The translations under genes were made by a program, and so were the position numbers. The notes under the pieces are model-generated. The model searched no databases and had not been told where the DNA came from. It saw only the letters and a list, made by a program, of their open reading frames with translations. Below are positions 1-5,558 of a DNA stretch of 8,848 nucleotides, piece by piece; position 1 is the stretch's first letter; each line of letters opens with the position of its first letter. The DNA lies in NCBI GenBank assembly GCA_037144255.1, contig JBAWXE010000107.1:1-8848 (forward strand), given 5' to 3'. Source of the DNA: JBAWXE01 sp037144255 (GTDB lineage Bacteria; Bacteroidota; Bacteroidia; Chitinophagales; Chitinophagaceae).

Positions 1-400
1 GAGCATTTGGATTCATTTGTGCAGCAGCATCAAGAATAATTACTTTTGTTACTCTTTCCGGGAATGTCGAGGCTATATAGAAGCTTAAAAGTCCACCGAA
101 TGAATGTCCTCCCAAAATGATCTTATCAATTTTTAGATGGTCCAGCAATTCTATCATGTCTTGTGCATGATCTGCTATTGTATAGCAAAATGCAGGATGG
201 TCACTTAGACCTCGTCCTCTCAAGTCCGGACTAATAAGCCTGAAGGTATCTGTTATTCCCTCTGCTACCAATCCATCAAAAGCATATGCGTTGGCGGTAA
301 GACCATGCATTAGCAATAGCGGTATACCATTGTTCTTATGATCCAGATAATGGAGATTAATATTATTGACTTGTACAAAATTACTAGTAGCGTGTTTCAT
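1..400 (-). CDS. Alpha/beta hydrolase, N-terminal part (3' end outside window)
   Basis: This is the first 133 codons of an alpha/beta-hydrolase-fold protein, read from the ATG at 400-398 and still open at position 1. Visible family marks are the oxyanion-hole strand LLLMHG (about residues 28-33), the segment SPDLRGRGLSD (57-67), and the nucleophile elbow GGHSFGG (97-103), which makes Ser100 the likely nucleophile. The acid and histidine of the triad lie beyond the window. No signal peptide is seen, so it is probably cytoplasmic. It starts 35 bases after the stop of the hydroxybutyrate dehydrogenase on the same strand and is probably co-transcribed with it. That pairing hints at ester or acyl substrate metabolism, but the fold covers esterases, lactonases, haloperoxidase-like and C-C hydrolases, so I assign no substrate. 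There is no Shine-Dalgarno site before the ATG. Confidence 0.88.
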   Translation of the reverse strand, partial: MKHATSNFVQVNNINLHYLDHKNNGIPLLLMHGLTANAYAFDGLVAEGITDTFRLISPDLRGRGLSDHPAFCYTIADHAQDMIELLDHLKIDKIILGGHSFGGLLSFYIASTFPERVTKVIILDAAAQMNPNA

Positions 401-435
401 TCACATTGTGTTTAAACCTGATTCTCAATTTAATA

Positions 436-1206
436 CTATTGTGCAGACCATCCACCATCTACAGGTAATGCTATACCTGTAAGTGTTGCTGCTCCTTCGC
501 TAGCTAGGAACAATGCAGTTTGTGCTATTAGCTCTATAGGTATGAATTCTTTTATGGCTTGTTTTTCTAGTAGTACTTTTTCTACTACTTCTTTTTCGGA
601 AATATTGTGTGCTTTGGCTTGATCGGCAATTTGTTTATCTACAATAGAGGTCTTAACATAGCCAGGACATATTGCATTCGCAGTGATATTATATGGAGCA
701 CCTTCCAATGCGATAGTTTTAGTGAACCCTACCAAGCCATGTTTAGCCGATACGTAAGCACTTTTGAAATCTGAGGCAAATAATCCATGAGCTGATGCTA
801 TATTGATTATTCTTCCAAATTTCTTTTCTTTCATAATAGGCCATGCAGCCTTTGTGATATGGAATGCTGCTGTAAGATTAATGGCAATAATATCATTCCA
901 TTTATCATCAGGAAACTGATCGATAGGGGAGACATACTGGATACCTGCATTATTGACCAGTACATCTACCCCCCCAAAAGTACTAATAGCATCTATTACC
1001 ATCTGACGTATAGCTTCCGGTTGAAGCATATTTGCGGGGGAGAAGCTATGTTTGATCTTATAAGTATCAGCTACTCGCTGGGCTATTTCTGCTCCGTTTG
1101 GTTCCAGTCCATTGAACGCTATATTATAACCCTCGGCTGCAAAGGCATTGGCGATCCCCAAACCTATTCCACTTGTACTACCTGTAATTAATATTGTTTT
1201 TGCCAT
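436..1206 (-). CDS. bdhA: D-3-hydroxybutyrate dehydrogenase (short-chain dehydrogenase/reductase)
   Basis: This 256-residue classical SDR is predicted to oxidise D-3-hydroxybutyrate to acetoacetate with NAD+ in the cytoplasm. The cofactor glycine motif TGSTSGIG is at residues 8-15 and NNAG at 85-88. The catalytic set is Asn110, Ser138, Tyr151 and Lys155 (YVSAK). The assignment within the SDRs rests on the substrate-site residues. From memory of the Pseudomonas fragi enzyme (Gln94, His144, Lys152, Gln196, Trp257), the equivalents with a constant offset of four are Gln90, His140, Lys148, Gln192 and Trp253, and all are present. The Trp187 equivalent is Tyr183. The C-terminus LPVDGGWSAQ is also typical of the family. 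Length is normal and the frame is intact. It leads a probable two-gene unit with the alpha/beta hydrolase 35 bases downstream. An acetoacetyl-CoA reductase is less likely. Confidence 0.93.
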   Translation of the reverse strand: MAKTILITGSTSGIGLGIANAFAAEGYNIAFNGLEPNGAEIAQRVADTYKIKHSFSPANMLQPEAIRQMVIDAISTFGGVDVLVNNAGIQYVSPIDQFPDDKWNDIIAINLTAAFHITKAAWPIMKEKKFGRIINIASAHGLFASDFKSAYVSAKHGLVGFTKTIALEGAPYNITANAICPGYVKTSIVDKQIADQAKAHNISEKEVVEKVLLEKQAIKEFIPIELIAQTALFLASEGAATLTGIALPVDGGWSAQ

Positions 1207-1240
1207 TTGTTCATTATTACCATTAGCAAGTTAGCAGCTT

Positions 1241-1273
1241 TAAATGTACTACCCTCGTGAAGATTCTGTTAAA
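1241..1273 (-). promoter_or_regulatory. Weak candidate promoter for bdhA
   Basis: On the minus strand, TACATTTA (1248-1241) matches the Bacteroidota -7 box TAnnTTTG except for the last base. TTTA (1273-1270) lies 21 bases upstream as a poor -33 match. It would start transcription about 30 bases before the bdhA ATG. The position fits, but the motif is weak in such AT-rich DNA. Confidence 0.3.
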
Positions 1274-1277
1274 CAGA
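1265..1277. promoter_or_regulatory. 13-bp palindrome upstream of bdhA, possible operator
   Basis: TCTGTTAAACAGA is a perfect inverted repeat around a central A. It lies about 60 bases upstream of the bdhA start and overlaps the candidate -33 box, where a repressor or activator could act. No regulator is encoded in the window. Chance occurrence is quite possible for a palindrome of this size. Confidence 0.25.
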
Positions 1278-1334
1278 TTTACTGCAATTTTTATGATGTA
1301 ATTTTTATTATTTTTATCTGTTAAATATTGTTTT

Positions 1335-1558
1335 ATGAGACCCCATGCCCAAACAATTCATGTAATATTGTTATATATATATGGATTCTTTCTGTGTTTA
1401 TATTATATATTACAGATAGGGCATTTAAAGGAACTATTGCGTTTAGTTTATCAGCCTTAGTTTACTCAATTGTGAAATCAATTGTGTCTTTTTTAGTAGT
1501 ATATGGAGCTATTTATAGTATTGCCAAGCTTCAAAGTGGCCGAAAGAAGGCTAAATAG
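1335..1558 (+). pseudogene. Small two-helix membrane protein, apparently frameshifted at a TA repeat
   Basis: An open frame from 1328 to 1558 encodes a hydrophobic stretch (IWILSVFILYI), a polar loop (TDRAFKG), a second hydrophobic segment (ALVYSIVKSIVSFLVVYG) and a basic tail (SGRKKAK). It looks like a small inner-membrane protein, but the frame has no ATG and could only begin at TTG 1328, right after a stop. A well-placed ATG at 1335 is in another frame and runs into a stop near 1460. Between them lies the run TATATATATAT at 1372-1382. Removing one TA unit, or adding one base, would join the ATG to the long frame and give a 73-residue protein starting MRPHAQTIHVILLYIWIL. I read this as one gene with an indel, or possibly a slippage switch. 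I do not recognise the family, and it is not SecE. Non-coding sequence remains possible. Confidence 0.45.
1372..1382. repeat. (TA)5 dinucleotide tract inside the small membrane-protein frame
   Basis: Five TA units plus a T sit exactly where the ATG-led frame and the downstream hydrophobic frame disagree. A change of one unit would restore a single reading frame. The tract is short for efficient slippage. Confidence 0.6.
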
Positions 1559-1630
1559 TTTATGTTTATTTTTAATGTTTAATATATTAAGGGGTTCAAA
1601 GCCTAATTTTTTTAAATATTTTTTGCAAAT

Positions 1631-1664
1631 TTTGATGTTTGAATTTTGATTTGCATTACCTTTG
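1631..1664 (+). promoter_or_regulatory. Promoter of the rplKAJL operon
   Basis: TACCTTTG at 1657-1664 is an exact match to the Bacteroidota -7 element TAnnTTTG. The local DNA has several TTTG motifs. The one at 1631-1634 is 22 bases upstream and the one at 1638-1641 is 15, so which serves as the -33 element is unclear. Transcription would start near 1670, giving a leader of roughly 80 bases before rplK. A strong promoter here is expected, because no other translation gene lies upstream. Confidence 0.75.
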
Positions 1665-1710
1665 CACTCCAATTCTCAATATTGCTCTTATTTTAAGGTT
1701 GCATTTGGGA

Positions 1711-1730
1711 GAGTTGTTTCAAAACAATTC
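1711..1730 (+). promoter_or_regulatory. Stem-loop in the rplK leader
   Basis: GAGTTGTT (1711-1718) and AACAATTC (1723-1730) pair over eight bases (one G-U) around the loop TCAA. The hairpin is mid-leader, 13 bases before the ribosome-binding site. In many bacteria L1 represses the L11 operon by binding such a leader. I cannot see a clear L1-target mimic here, so a regulatory role is inference. Confidence 0.4.
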
Positions 1731-1743
1731 GTCAACACCAAAA

Positions 1744-1751
1744 AGAAAGGA
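1744..1751 (+). promoter_or_regulatory. Shine-Dalgarno-like site of rplK
   Basis: AGAAAGGA lies two to three bases before the rplK ATG at 1754. It is one of the few purine-rich ribosome-binding sites in a window where most starts have only A-rich leaders. The spacing is short. Confidence 0.5.
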
Positions 1752-1753
1752 AA

Positions 1754-2197
1754 ATGGCTAAAGAAATCACTGGCTATGTTAAGCTGCAAGTAAAAGGCGG
1801 TCAAGCCAATCCGGCGCCACCAATTGGGCCTGCATTAGGCTCTAAGGGCGTCAACATTATGGAGTTTTGCAAGCAGTTCAATGCGCGCACTCAAGACAAA
1901 ATGGGAAAAGTACTTCCCGTTCTCATCACAGTTTATGCTGACAAGTCTTTCGACTTCGTAATCAAAACACCTCCTGCTGCTATTCAGTTAATGGATGCTG
2001 CCAAGCAACAAAAAGGTTCTAAAGAACCTAACAGGCAAAAAGTAGGTAAGGTAACCTGGGCACAAGTAGAAGAAATTGCCAAAGACAAGATGCCTGATCT
2101 AAATTGCTTCACAGTAGAAAGCGCCATGAGAATGGTTGCAGGTACTGCACGTAGCATGGGCTTTACTGTAGACGGCGCAGCTCCTTGGGACAAATAA
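1754..2197 (+). CDS. rplK: 50S ribosomal protein L11
   Basis: The 147-residue product is a full-length L11, which binds 23S rRNA at the GTPase-associated centre, contacts elongation factors, and is needed for the RelA-type stringent response. The N-terminal domain shows the conserved segment GQANPAPPIGPALGSKGVNI (16-35), including the proline pair at 22-23 next to the thiostrepton region. It is followed by KTPPAA (71-76). The RNA-binding C-terminal domain includes VGKVTWAQVEEIA (97-109) and the end MVAGTARSMGF. The ATG at 1754 has a purine-rich site just upstream and fits the usual N-terminus MAKEITGYVKLQ. It is the first gene of a four-gene operon, 35 bases before rplA, with its own promoter-like motif. 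Unusually, nusG and secE are not immediately upstream. Confidence 0.98.
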   Translation: MAKEITGYVKLQVKGGQANPAPPIGPALGSKGVNIMEFCKQFNARTQDKMGKVLPVLITVYADKSFDFVIKTPPAAIQLMDAAKQQKGSKEPNRQKVGKVTWAQVEEIAKDKMPDLNCFTVESAMRMVAGTARSMGFTVDGAAPWDK

Positions 2198-2232
2198 TCC
2201 ATTTGGTTAACCTTATTTAAATTTTTGTAGCG

Positions 2233-2937
2233 ATGGCAATCACTAAAAAAAGAAAAGCTGTAGAAGCTAAACTTGATAAAAATAAAGAATATACACTTGC
2301 TGAGGCTTCCAAACTGGTGAAAGAAATAAATTGCACCAAGTTCGATAGTTCAGTAGATATGCACATTCGTTTGGGCGTAGATCCAAAGAAAGCAGATCAA
2401 GCAATTCGTGGTACAGTAAGCCTACCTCATGGTACCGGTAAAACTAAACGAGTATTGGTATTATGTACTCCTGACAAAGAAGCTGAAGCAAAAGCTGCCG
2501 GTGCTGATTTCGTAGGTCTAGATGAATTCGTTTCTAAGATCGAAGGTGGATGGACTGATGTAGACGTTATTGTTGCTACTCCATCAGTGATGCCTAAGAT
2601 CGGTCGTCTCGGTAAGATCCTCGGTCCTCGTAACCTGATGCCGAATCCTAAGACAGGTACTGTTACTAATGATGTAGCTGCTGCTGTAAACGATGTAAAA
2701 GGTGGTAAGATCGCCTTTAAGATCGATAAGGCTGGTATCATCCACGCATCAGTAGGCCGCGTATCTTTCGAACCGGCTAAACTTGCTGAAAATGCAATGG
2801 AATTGATCAATACTTTGGTTCGTATGAAACCAGCTACTGCTAAAGGTACTTACCTGAAAGCTGTAAGCATGGCATCTACAATGAGTCCGGGTTTGGCAAT
2901 CGATACTAAATCAGTAACTACTAAATCAGTAGCATAA
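2233..2937 (+). CDS. rplA: 50S ribosomal protein L1
   Basis: This 234-residue protein forms the mobile L1 stalk near the ribosomal E site and, in studied bacteria, also represses its own operon by binding the mRNA leader. The L1 signature GPRNLMPNPKTGTV is at residues 131-144, with the lysine-rich N-terminus MAITKKRKAVEAK and the domain-I strand end AFKIDKAGIIHASVGRVSF (161-179) as expected. Length is normal. The ATG at 2233 follows rplK by 35 bases, and the spacer shows no Shine-Dalgarno site, as is common in Bacteroidota. The extreme C-terminus carries a small in-frame duplication (TKSVTTKSVA). It is followed by a 70-base spacer with a stem-loop before rplJ. Confidence 0.98.
   Translation: MAITKKRKAVEAKLDKNKEYTLAEASKLVKEINCTKFDSSVDMHIRLGVDPKKADQAIRGTVSLPHGTGKTKRVLVLCTPDKEAEAKAAGADFVGLDEFVSKIEGGWTDVDVIVATPSVMPKIGRLGKILGPRNLMPNPKTGTVTNDVAAAVNDVKGGKIAFKIDKAGIIHASVGRVSFEPAKLAENAMELINTLVRMKPATAKGTYLKAVSMASTMSPGLAIDTKSVTTKSVA
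2904..2931 (+). repeat. 15-base-period direct repeat at the 3' end of rplA
   Basis: The 13-mer TACTAAATCAGTA occurs at 2904-2916 and again at 2919-2931. The 15-base period keeps the frame and repeats TKSV at the C-terminus of L1. It looks like a recent tandem duplication of five codons in a non-conserved tail. Confidence 0.8.
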
Positions 2938-2953
2938 AACATATTAATGTAAC

Positions 2954-2993
2954 AATCGGTAGATATACTTTTTGAATATCAAATAAGCCGATT
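2954..2993 (+). promoter_or_regulatory. Composite stem-loop in the rplA-rplJ spacer (candidate L10 leader)
   Basis: An outer stem AATCGG (2954-2959) / CCGATT (2988-2993) encloses an asymmetric internal loop and an inner stem GATAT (2962-2966) / ATATC (2976-2980) with a nine-base loop. The outer stem can extend to GTA/TAC past a three-base bulge. The position, 15 bases before the rplJ ATG, is where L10 leaders bound by the L10-L12 complex sit in other bacteria. No U-tract follows, so it is not a terminator. Homology to a known leader class is not shown. Confidence 0.45.
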
Positions 2994-3007
2994 ACAAATT
3001 ATATAAC

Positions 3008-3520
3008 ATGACACCTGCTCAAAAAACAGAAGCAATAGAAGTACTGAAAGAAAAGTTCTCTCAGTATAGCAATTTTTACATCACTAATACCGAGTCATTA
3101 ACGGTAGCACAAGTGAGCAAGCTCCGTCGTACTTGCTTTGAAAAGAATGTAGAAATGAAAGTGGCTAAAAATACGCTTATTAAAAAAGCGTTGGAAAGCC
3201 TGAATGGTGACAAATATGCCGGTGTGATAGAAGCACTGCATGGCGTTACTGCTCTGATGTTTTCAGATAGCCCAAAAGAACCAGCGGTTATTATCAGTTC
3301 TTTCCGTAAAGACGCAAAGTCTGAAAAACCTATTTTGAAGGCTGCCTTTATAGGTGAAGACCTCTTTATGGGCGATAACCAACTGGTGAATCTTACCAAG
3401 ATCAAAACTAAAAATGAACTCATTGGTGAGGTTATCGGATTATTGCAGTCTCCCGCTCAACGCGTACTATCTGCTTTGTTACAACATGCAGAAAAGAAAG
3501 GCGAAGAAGCATCTGCATAG
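3008..3520 (+). CDS. rplJ: 50S ribosomal protein L10
   Basis: This 170-residue protein anchors the L7/L12 dimers to the ribosome stalk base beside L11. The N-terminal domain has the pattern of Bacteroidota L10: YITNTESLTVAQVSKLR (24-40), then the conserved KVAKNTLIKKAL (51-62) that contacts 23S rRNA. The C-terminal helix from about 144 (GLLQSPAQRVLSALLQHAEKK) is the L7/L12-docking helix. Length and start are normal; the ATG at 3008 is preceded by an A/T-rich stretch without a Shine-Dalgarno site. A stem-loop ending 15 bases before the start suggests leader control. The 118-base spacer to rplL holds no gene and only a short TTGG/CCAA hairpin near 3567-3577. Confidence 0.97.
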   Translation: MTPAQKTEAIEVLKEKFSQYSNFYITNTESLTVAQVSKLRRTCFEKNVEMKVAKNTLIKKALESLNGDKYAGVIEALHGVTALMFSDSPKEPAVIISSFRKDAKSEKPILKAAFIGEDLFMGDNQLVNLTKIKTKNELIGEVIGLLQSPAQRVLSALLQHAEKKGEEASA

Positions 3521-3638
3521 TTCACTGATGGTCTTTTGTCACTAAGTTAAACGTAACAACTGATCATCCTATTAAATTGGCTTCCAAGCTTAAACATAAA
3601 CAAACAACAAATTTTAAAAACTTTTAAAAAACATAAAA

Positions 3639-4013
3639 ATGGCAGACGTTAAAGCATTAGCCGAACAACTGGTTAGCCTTTCTGTAAAAGATGTACAAGA
3701 ATTGGCCAACGTATTGAAATCTGAATATGGCATCGAACCAGCTGCTGCTGCAGTTGTAGTATCTGCTGATGGTGGTGGTGGCGCAGCTGCTGCTGAAGAG
3801 AAAACTGCATTCAACGTTATCTTGAAGAGCGCAGGTGCTTCTAAATTGAACGTTGTTAAGATCGTTAAAGATCTTACAGGTCTTGGCTTGAAAGAAGCTA
3901 AAGAACTGGTAGACGGAGCTCCTAAAGCTATCAAAGAAGGTGTAAGCAAAGCTGAAGCTGAAGATCTGAAAGCTAAATTGACTGAAGCTGGTGCTGAAGT
4001 TGAGATCGCTTAA
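3639..4013 (+). CDS. rplL: 50S ribosomal protein L7/L12
   Basis: This 124-residue acidic protein is the multicopy stalk protein that recruits and stimulates the translational GTPases. The N-terminal dimerisation and L10-binding domain (about 1-32) is followed by an Ala/Gly-rich hinge (35-55, including GGGGAAAAEE). The conserved C-terminal domain (57-124) contains FNVILKSAGASKLNVVKIVK (58-77) and the end AEVEIA. The ATG at 3639 follows an extremely A-rich leader of about 40 bases, with poly-A runs and no Shine-Dalgarno site. That suits very high expression in Bacteroidota, where unstructured A-rich leaders replace the classical site. It is the last gene of the operon: a strong hairpin terminator begins 25 bases after the stop, and rpoB does not follow. 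Confidence 0.98.
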   Translation: MADVKALAEQLVSLSVKDVQELANVLKSEYGIEPAAAAVVVSADGGGGAAAAEEKTAFNVILKSAGASKLNVVKIVKDLTGLGLKEAKELVDGAPKAIKEGVSKAEAEDLKAKLTEAGAEVEIA

Positions 4014-4037
4014 TTATCTCTCTCATAAAGTATATAT

Positions 4038-4070
4038 AAATGCCCCGGCTAGCCGGGGCATTTTATTTTC
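4038..4070 (+). terminator. Strong intrinsic terminator of the rplKAJL operon
   Basis: TGCCCCGG (4041-4048), loop CTAG, CCGGGGCA (4053-4060), then TTTTATTTTC. Including the loop, all 20 bases form a perfect palindrome, and AAA before it pairs with TTT after it. It is by far the most GC-rich spot in the neighbourhood. It ends the ribosomal transcript and could also block incoming minus-strand transcription. Confidence 0.93.
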
Positions 4071-4106
4071 TATTATTCTTAATAGATAGTTATTTTGTAG
4101 ATGCCC

Positions 4107-4140
4107 AAAAAAAAAGACTACTGATATTTCAGTAGTCTTT
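4107..4140 (-). terminator. Intrinsic terminator of the damaged lipoprotein gene
   Basis: A perfect 12-bp stem (4113-4124 with 4129-4140, core GACTACTGA) with a four-base loop. Read on the minus strand, it runs into nine consecutive T. It lies 25 bases after the stop at 4165, the standard place for rho-independent termination of that gene. Confidence 0.9.
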
Positions 4141-4164
4141 GGTTGTATAAATTAAAATCTTGCT

Positions 4165-4727
4165 TTAATTACTCCTCTTAATACTAAATTGACCACTAGT
4201 GATTTGTTTATTGGTCACTATTGTGGAGAATTGAAAAGTACCTTTGATATACCCTCCTGCGCCACCATCGCTAGTAATAATGATTTGGCCATCTGTATGA
4301 GAATCATCCTGAGTTAAGGTTGGAGGGTTTGCAATTGTGTAATACCCATAATTACCATTTGTTGTAACATAAGTACCCGGACCATTATAGTTGGAAATAG
4401 ATAAGCCAACCATTGTGTAATGTGAAGCATCTGTAAGGATTTCGCCATATATAAACATCCCAAATGGAGAAGATTGCATAGTTGCCATTTGGATAGTAGA
4501 AATAAATGAGCTTCCATCAATAGAACAAGTCAAGAATTGTGAATTTCCACCACTACCCCAATTAATGTTAGCATTATTGGTAGTTAATATTGTATTGATC
4601 TGCTGATATAGTGGATTAGGTACTCCAGCGTTGGTTCCCGGTGTAGCATTATATGCCCCATACTGCAAGATGAAAATGTGATAGCAATAAAGGCTAACAT
4701 AGCTACTGATAGGATAAATCTTTTCAT
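4165..4727 (-). pseudogene. Lipoprotein paralogue, frameshifted just after the lipobox
   Basis: From the ATG at 4727, a lipoprotein signal peptide (MKRFILSVAMLAFIAITFSSC, Cys21) is read, but the frame then leaves the family sequence and stops at 4584 after 47 codons. The family sequence resumes in another frame, GAYNATPGTNAGVPNPLYQQ, and runs to the stop at 4165. Against the neighbouring paralogue (SSCSNGDYNATPGTNTG), exactly one A is missing near 4661: AGT-ATGG here, AGTAATGG there. Restoring it gives a 187-residue lipoprotein ending ITSGQFSIKRSN. The mature part has the beta-rich pattern of the paralogue (CSIDGSSF, GTYVTTNG, ITSDGG, IKGTFQF). It resembles DUF6252-type Bacteroidota lipoproteins, though I cannot verify the family. 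The promoter-like motif and terminator are intact and the remainder is free of stops, so the lesion is recent or is a sequence error. Confidence 0.8.
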
Positions 4728-4742
4728 TAGAAAGAGTTTTTG

Positions 4743-4773
4743 TAAAGTTATAGTCTTAATTGCTAAAGGCAAA
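4743..4773 (-). promoter_or_regulatory. Promoter of the frameshifted lipoprotein gene
   Basis: On the minus strand, TTTG (4773-4770), 19 bases, TAACTTTA (4750-4743). This matches TTTG-N19-TAnnTTTG with one mismatch at the final base. The start would fall about 10 bases before the ATG at 4727, giving a very short leader. Confidence 0.6.
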
Positions 4774-4818
4774 GCATTTTTTTATGAAGTATGACTATTT
4801 CGTAAGATTTACCCAAAC

Positions 4819-4850
4819 AAAAAAGCTGCCGATACCTCGGCAGCTTTTTT
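4819..4850. terminator. Bidirectional intrinsic terminator between the two lipoprotein genes
   Basis: GCTGCCGA (4825-4832), loop TACC, TCGGCAGC (4837-4844), flanked by six A on the left and six T on the right, so the U-tract exists in both orientations. It lies 25 bases after the stop of the downstream-running minus-strand gene at 4875, its likely client, and separates the two paralogues into single-gene units. Confidence 0.92.
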
Positions 4851-4874
4851 GTAATGCTTTATTATTTATATAAA

Positions 4875-5537
4875 TTAATATCTTTTTACTTTGAAAGACC
4901 CATTCGTGATTTGAACAGAATTACCGGTTAAGTCAGTTCCAGTAAATGAGAATGTACCTGTAATAAATGTACCAGTAGTACCACCATCGCTAGTAATATT
5001 AACAGTACCGGATGTGCCTATTGCAGCAGATCCTGCACTACCATTATTATAGGTCATATATTCAGCAATGCCGCCAGTACCATTTAATGAATAAGTACCT
5101 ACTCCCGCATAATTTTCTATAGCAACTAATATAGCATTAACAGGTGTAGTGCCATTTACTGTAAATCCTATTACTTCAAAAAGCCTGATCCCACCTACCG
5201 ATGTGTCAATGGCTAAACCCATATTTGCATTATACGCAGTACCACTTGCTGTCCATGTAAAAAAACCAGTAGTACTAGTAGTGCCAGTGCCTACAGTATA
5301 ACTACTATTAGAGGCTAATGTACCAATATTGGCATAACTATTTCCACCTGTACTACCACTATTTCCACCAGTAGTAGTAGCATTTGTAGTTGTGAGAATA
5401 GTATTTACTTGAGTATAAATTGGATTGGGAACACCAGTATTTGTACCTGGAGTTGCATTATAATCTCCATTACTACACGACGAAAATGTTGTCGCAATAC
5501 CGGCTAATAAGAGGGTAGAAAGAAAAATTCTTTTCAT
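4875..5537 (-). CDS. Lipoprotein with beta-rich, Gly/Thr/Ser-rich mature part (DUF6252-like)
   Basis: This 220-residue protein has a clear lipoprotein signal peptide (MKRIFLSTLLLAGIATTFSSC, lipidation at Cys21), so it is membrane-anchored in the periplasm or at the surface. After the cysteine comes the segment YNATPGTNTGVPNPIYTQVN (26-45) shared with the neighbouring damaged paralogue, then a low-complexity Thr/Gly/Ser linker (48-67), then a beta-strand-rich domain with WTASGTAYNAN (95-105), GVGTYSLNG (145-153), VNITSDGG (179-186) and a final FITGTFSFTG plus ITNGSFKVKRY. The last portion resembles DUF6252-type lipoproteins of Bacteroidota, where a GTFSF strand and a terminal ITNGSF strand are typical. 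I base this on pattern memory only, and no function is known to me. It has its own promoter-like motif and terminator, and it is divergent from the outer-membrane protein gene with 115 bases between starts. Confidence 0.85.
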   Translation of the reverse strand: MKRIFLSTLLLAGIATTFSSCSNGDYNATPGTNTGVPNPIYTQVNTILTTTNATTTGGNSGSTGGNSYANIGTLASNSSYTVGTGTTSTTGFFTWTASGTAYNANMGLAIDTSVGGIRLFEVIGFTVNGTTPVNAILVAIENYAGVGTYSLNGTGGIAEYMTYNNGSAGSAAIGTSGTVNITSDGGTTGTFITGTFSFTGTDLTGNSVQITNGSFKVKRY

Positions 5538-5558
5538 TACATATGATTTTACAAGCTA

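Noticed and set aside
859..1191. Plus-strand open frame of 110 codons opposite bdhA
   Set aside because: It is antisense to a gene with full catalytic and substrate-site conservation, is Cys/Ile-rich, and has no recognisable domain. It is a shadow frame.
1328..1558. The small membrane frame as secE, expected near rplK
   Set aside because: It has two hydrophobic segments and lacks the conserved SecE cytoplasmic helix sequence before a single membrane helix.
2427..2810. Minus-strand open frame of 127 codons opposite rplA, and similar ones opposite rplK, rplJ and rplL
   Set aside because: Frames antisense to highly conserved ribosomal genes arise from biased codon use. No start signals or family features support them.
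4314..4520. 68-codon minus-strand frame inside the damaged lipoprotein gene
   Set aside because: It overlaps the lipoprotein family sequence in another frame and shows no independent signal.
5341..5400. Trinucleotide-like AGT/ACC runs as a functional repeat
   Set aside because: They encode the Thr/Gly/Ser linker of the lipoprotein and are irregular. Simple coding low complexity explains them.
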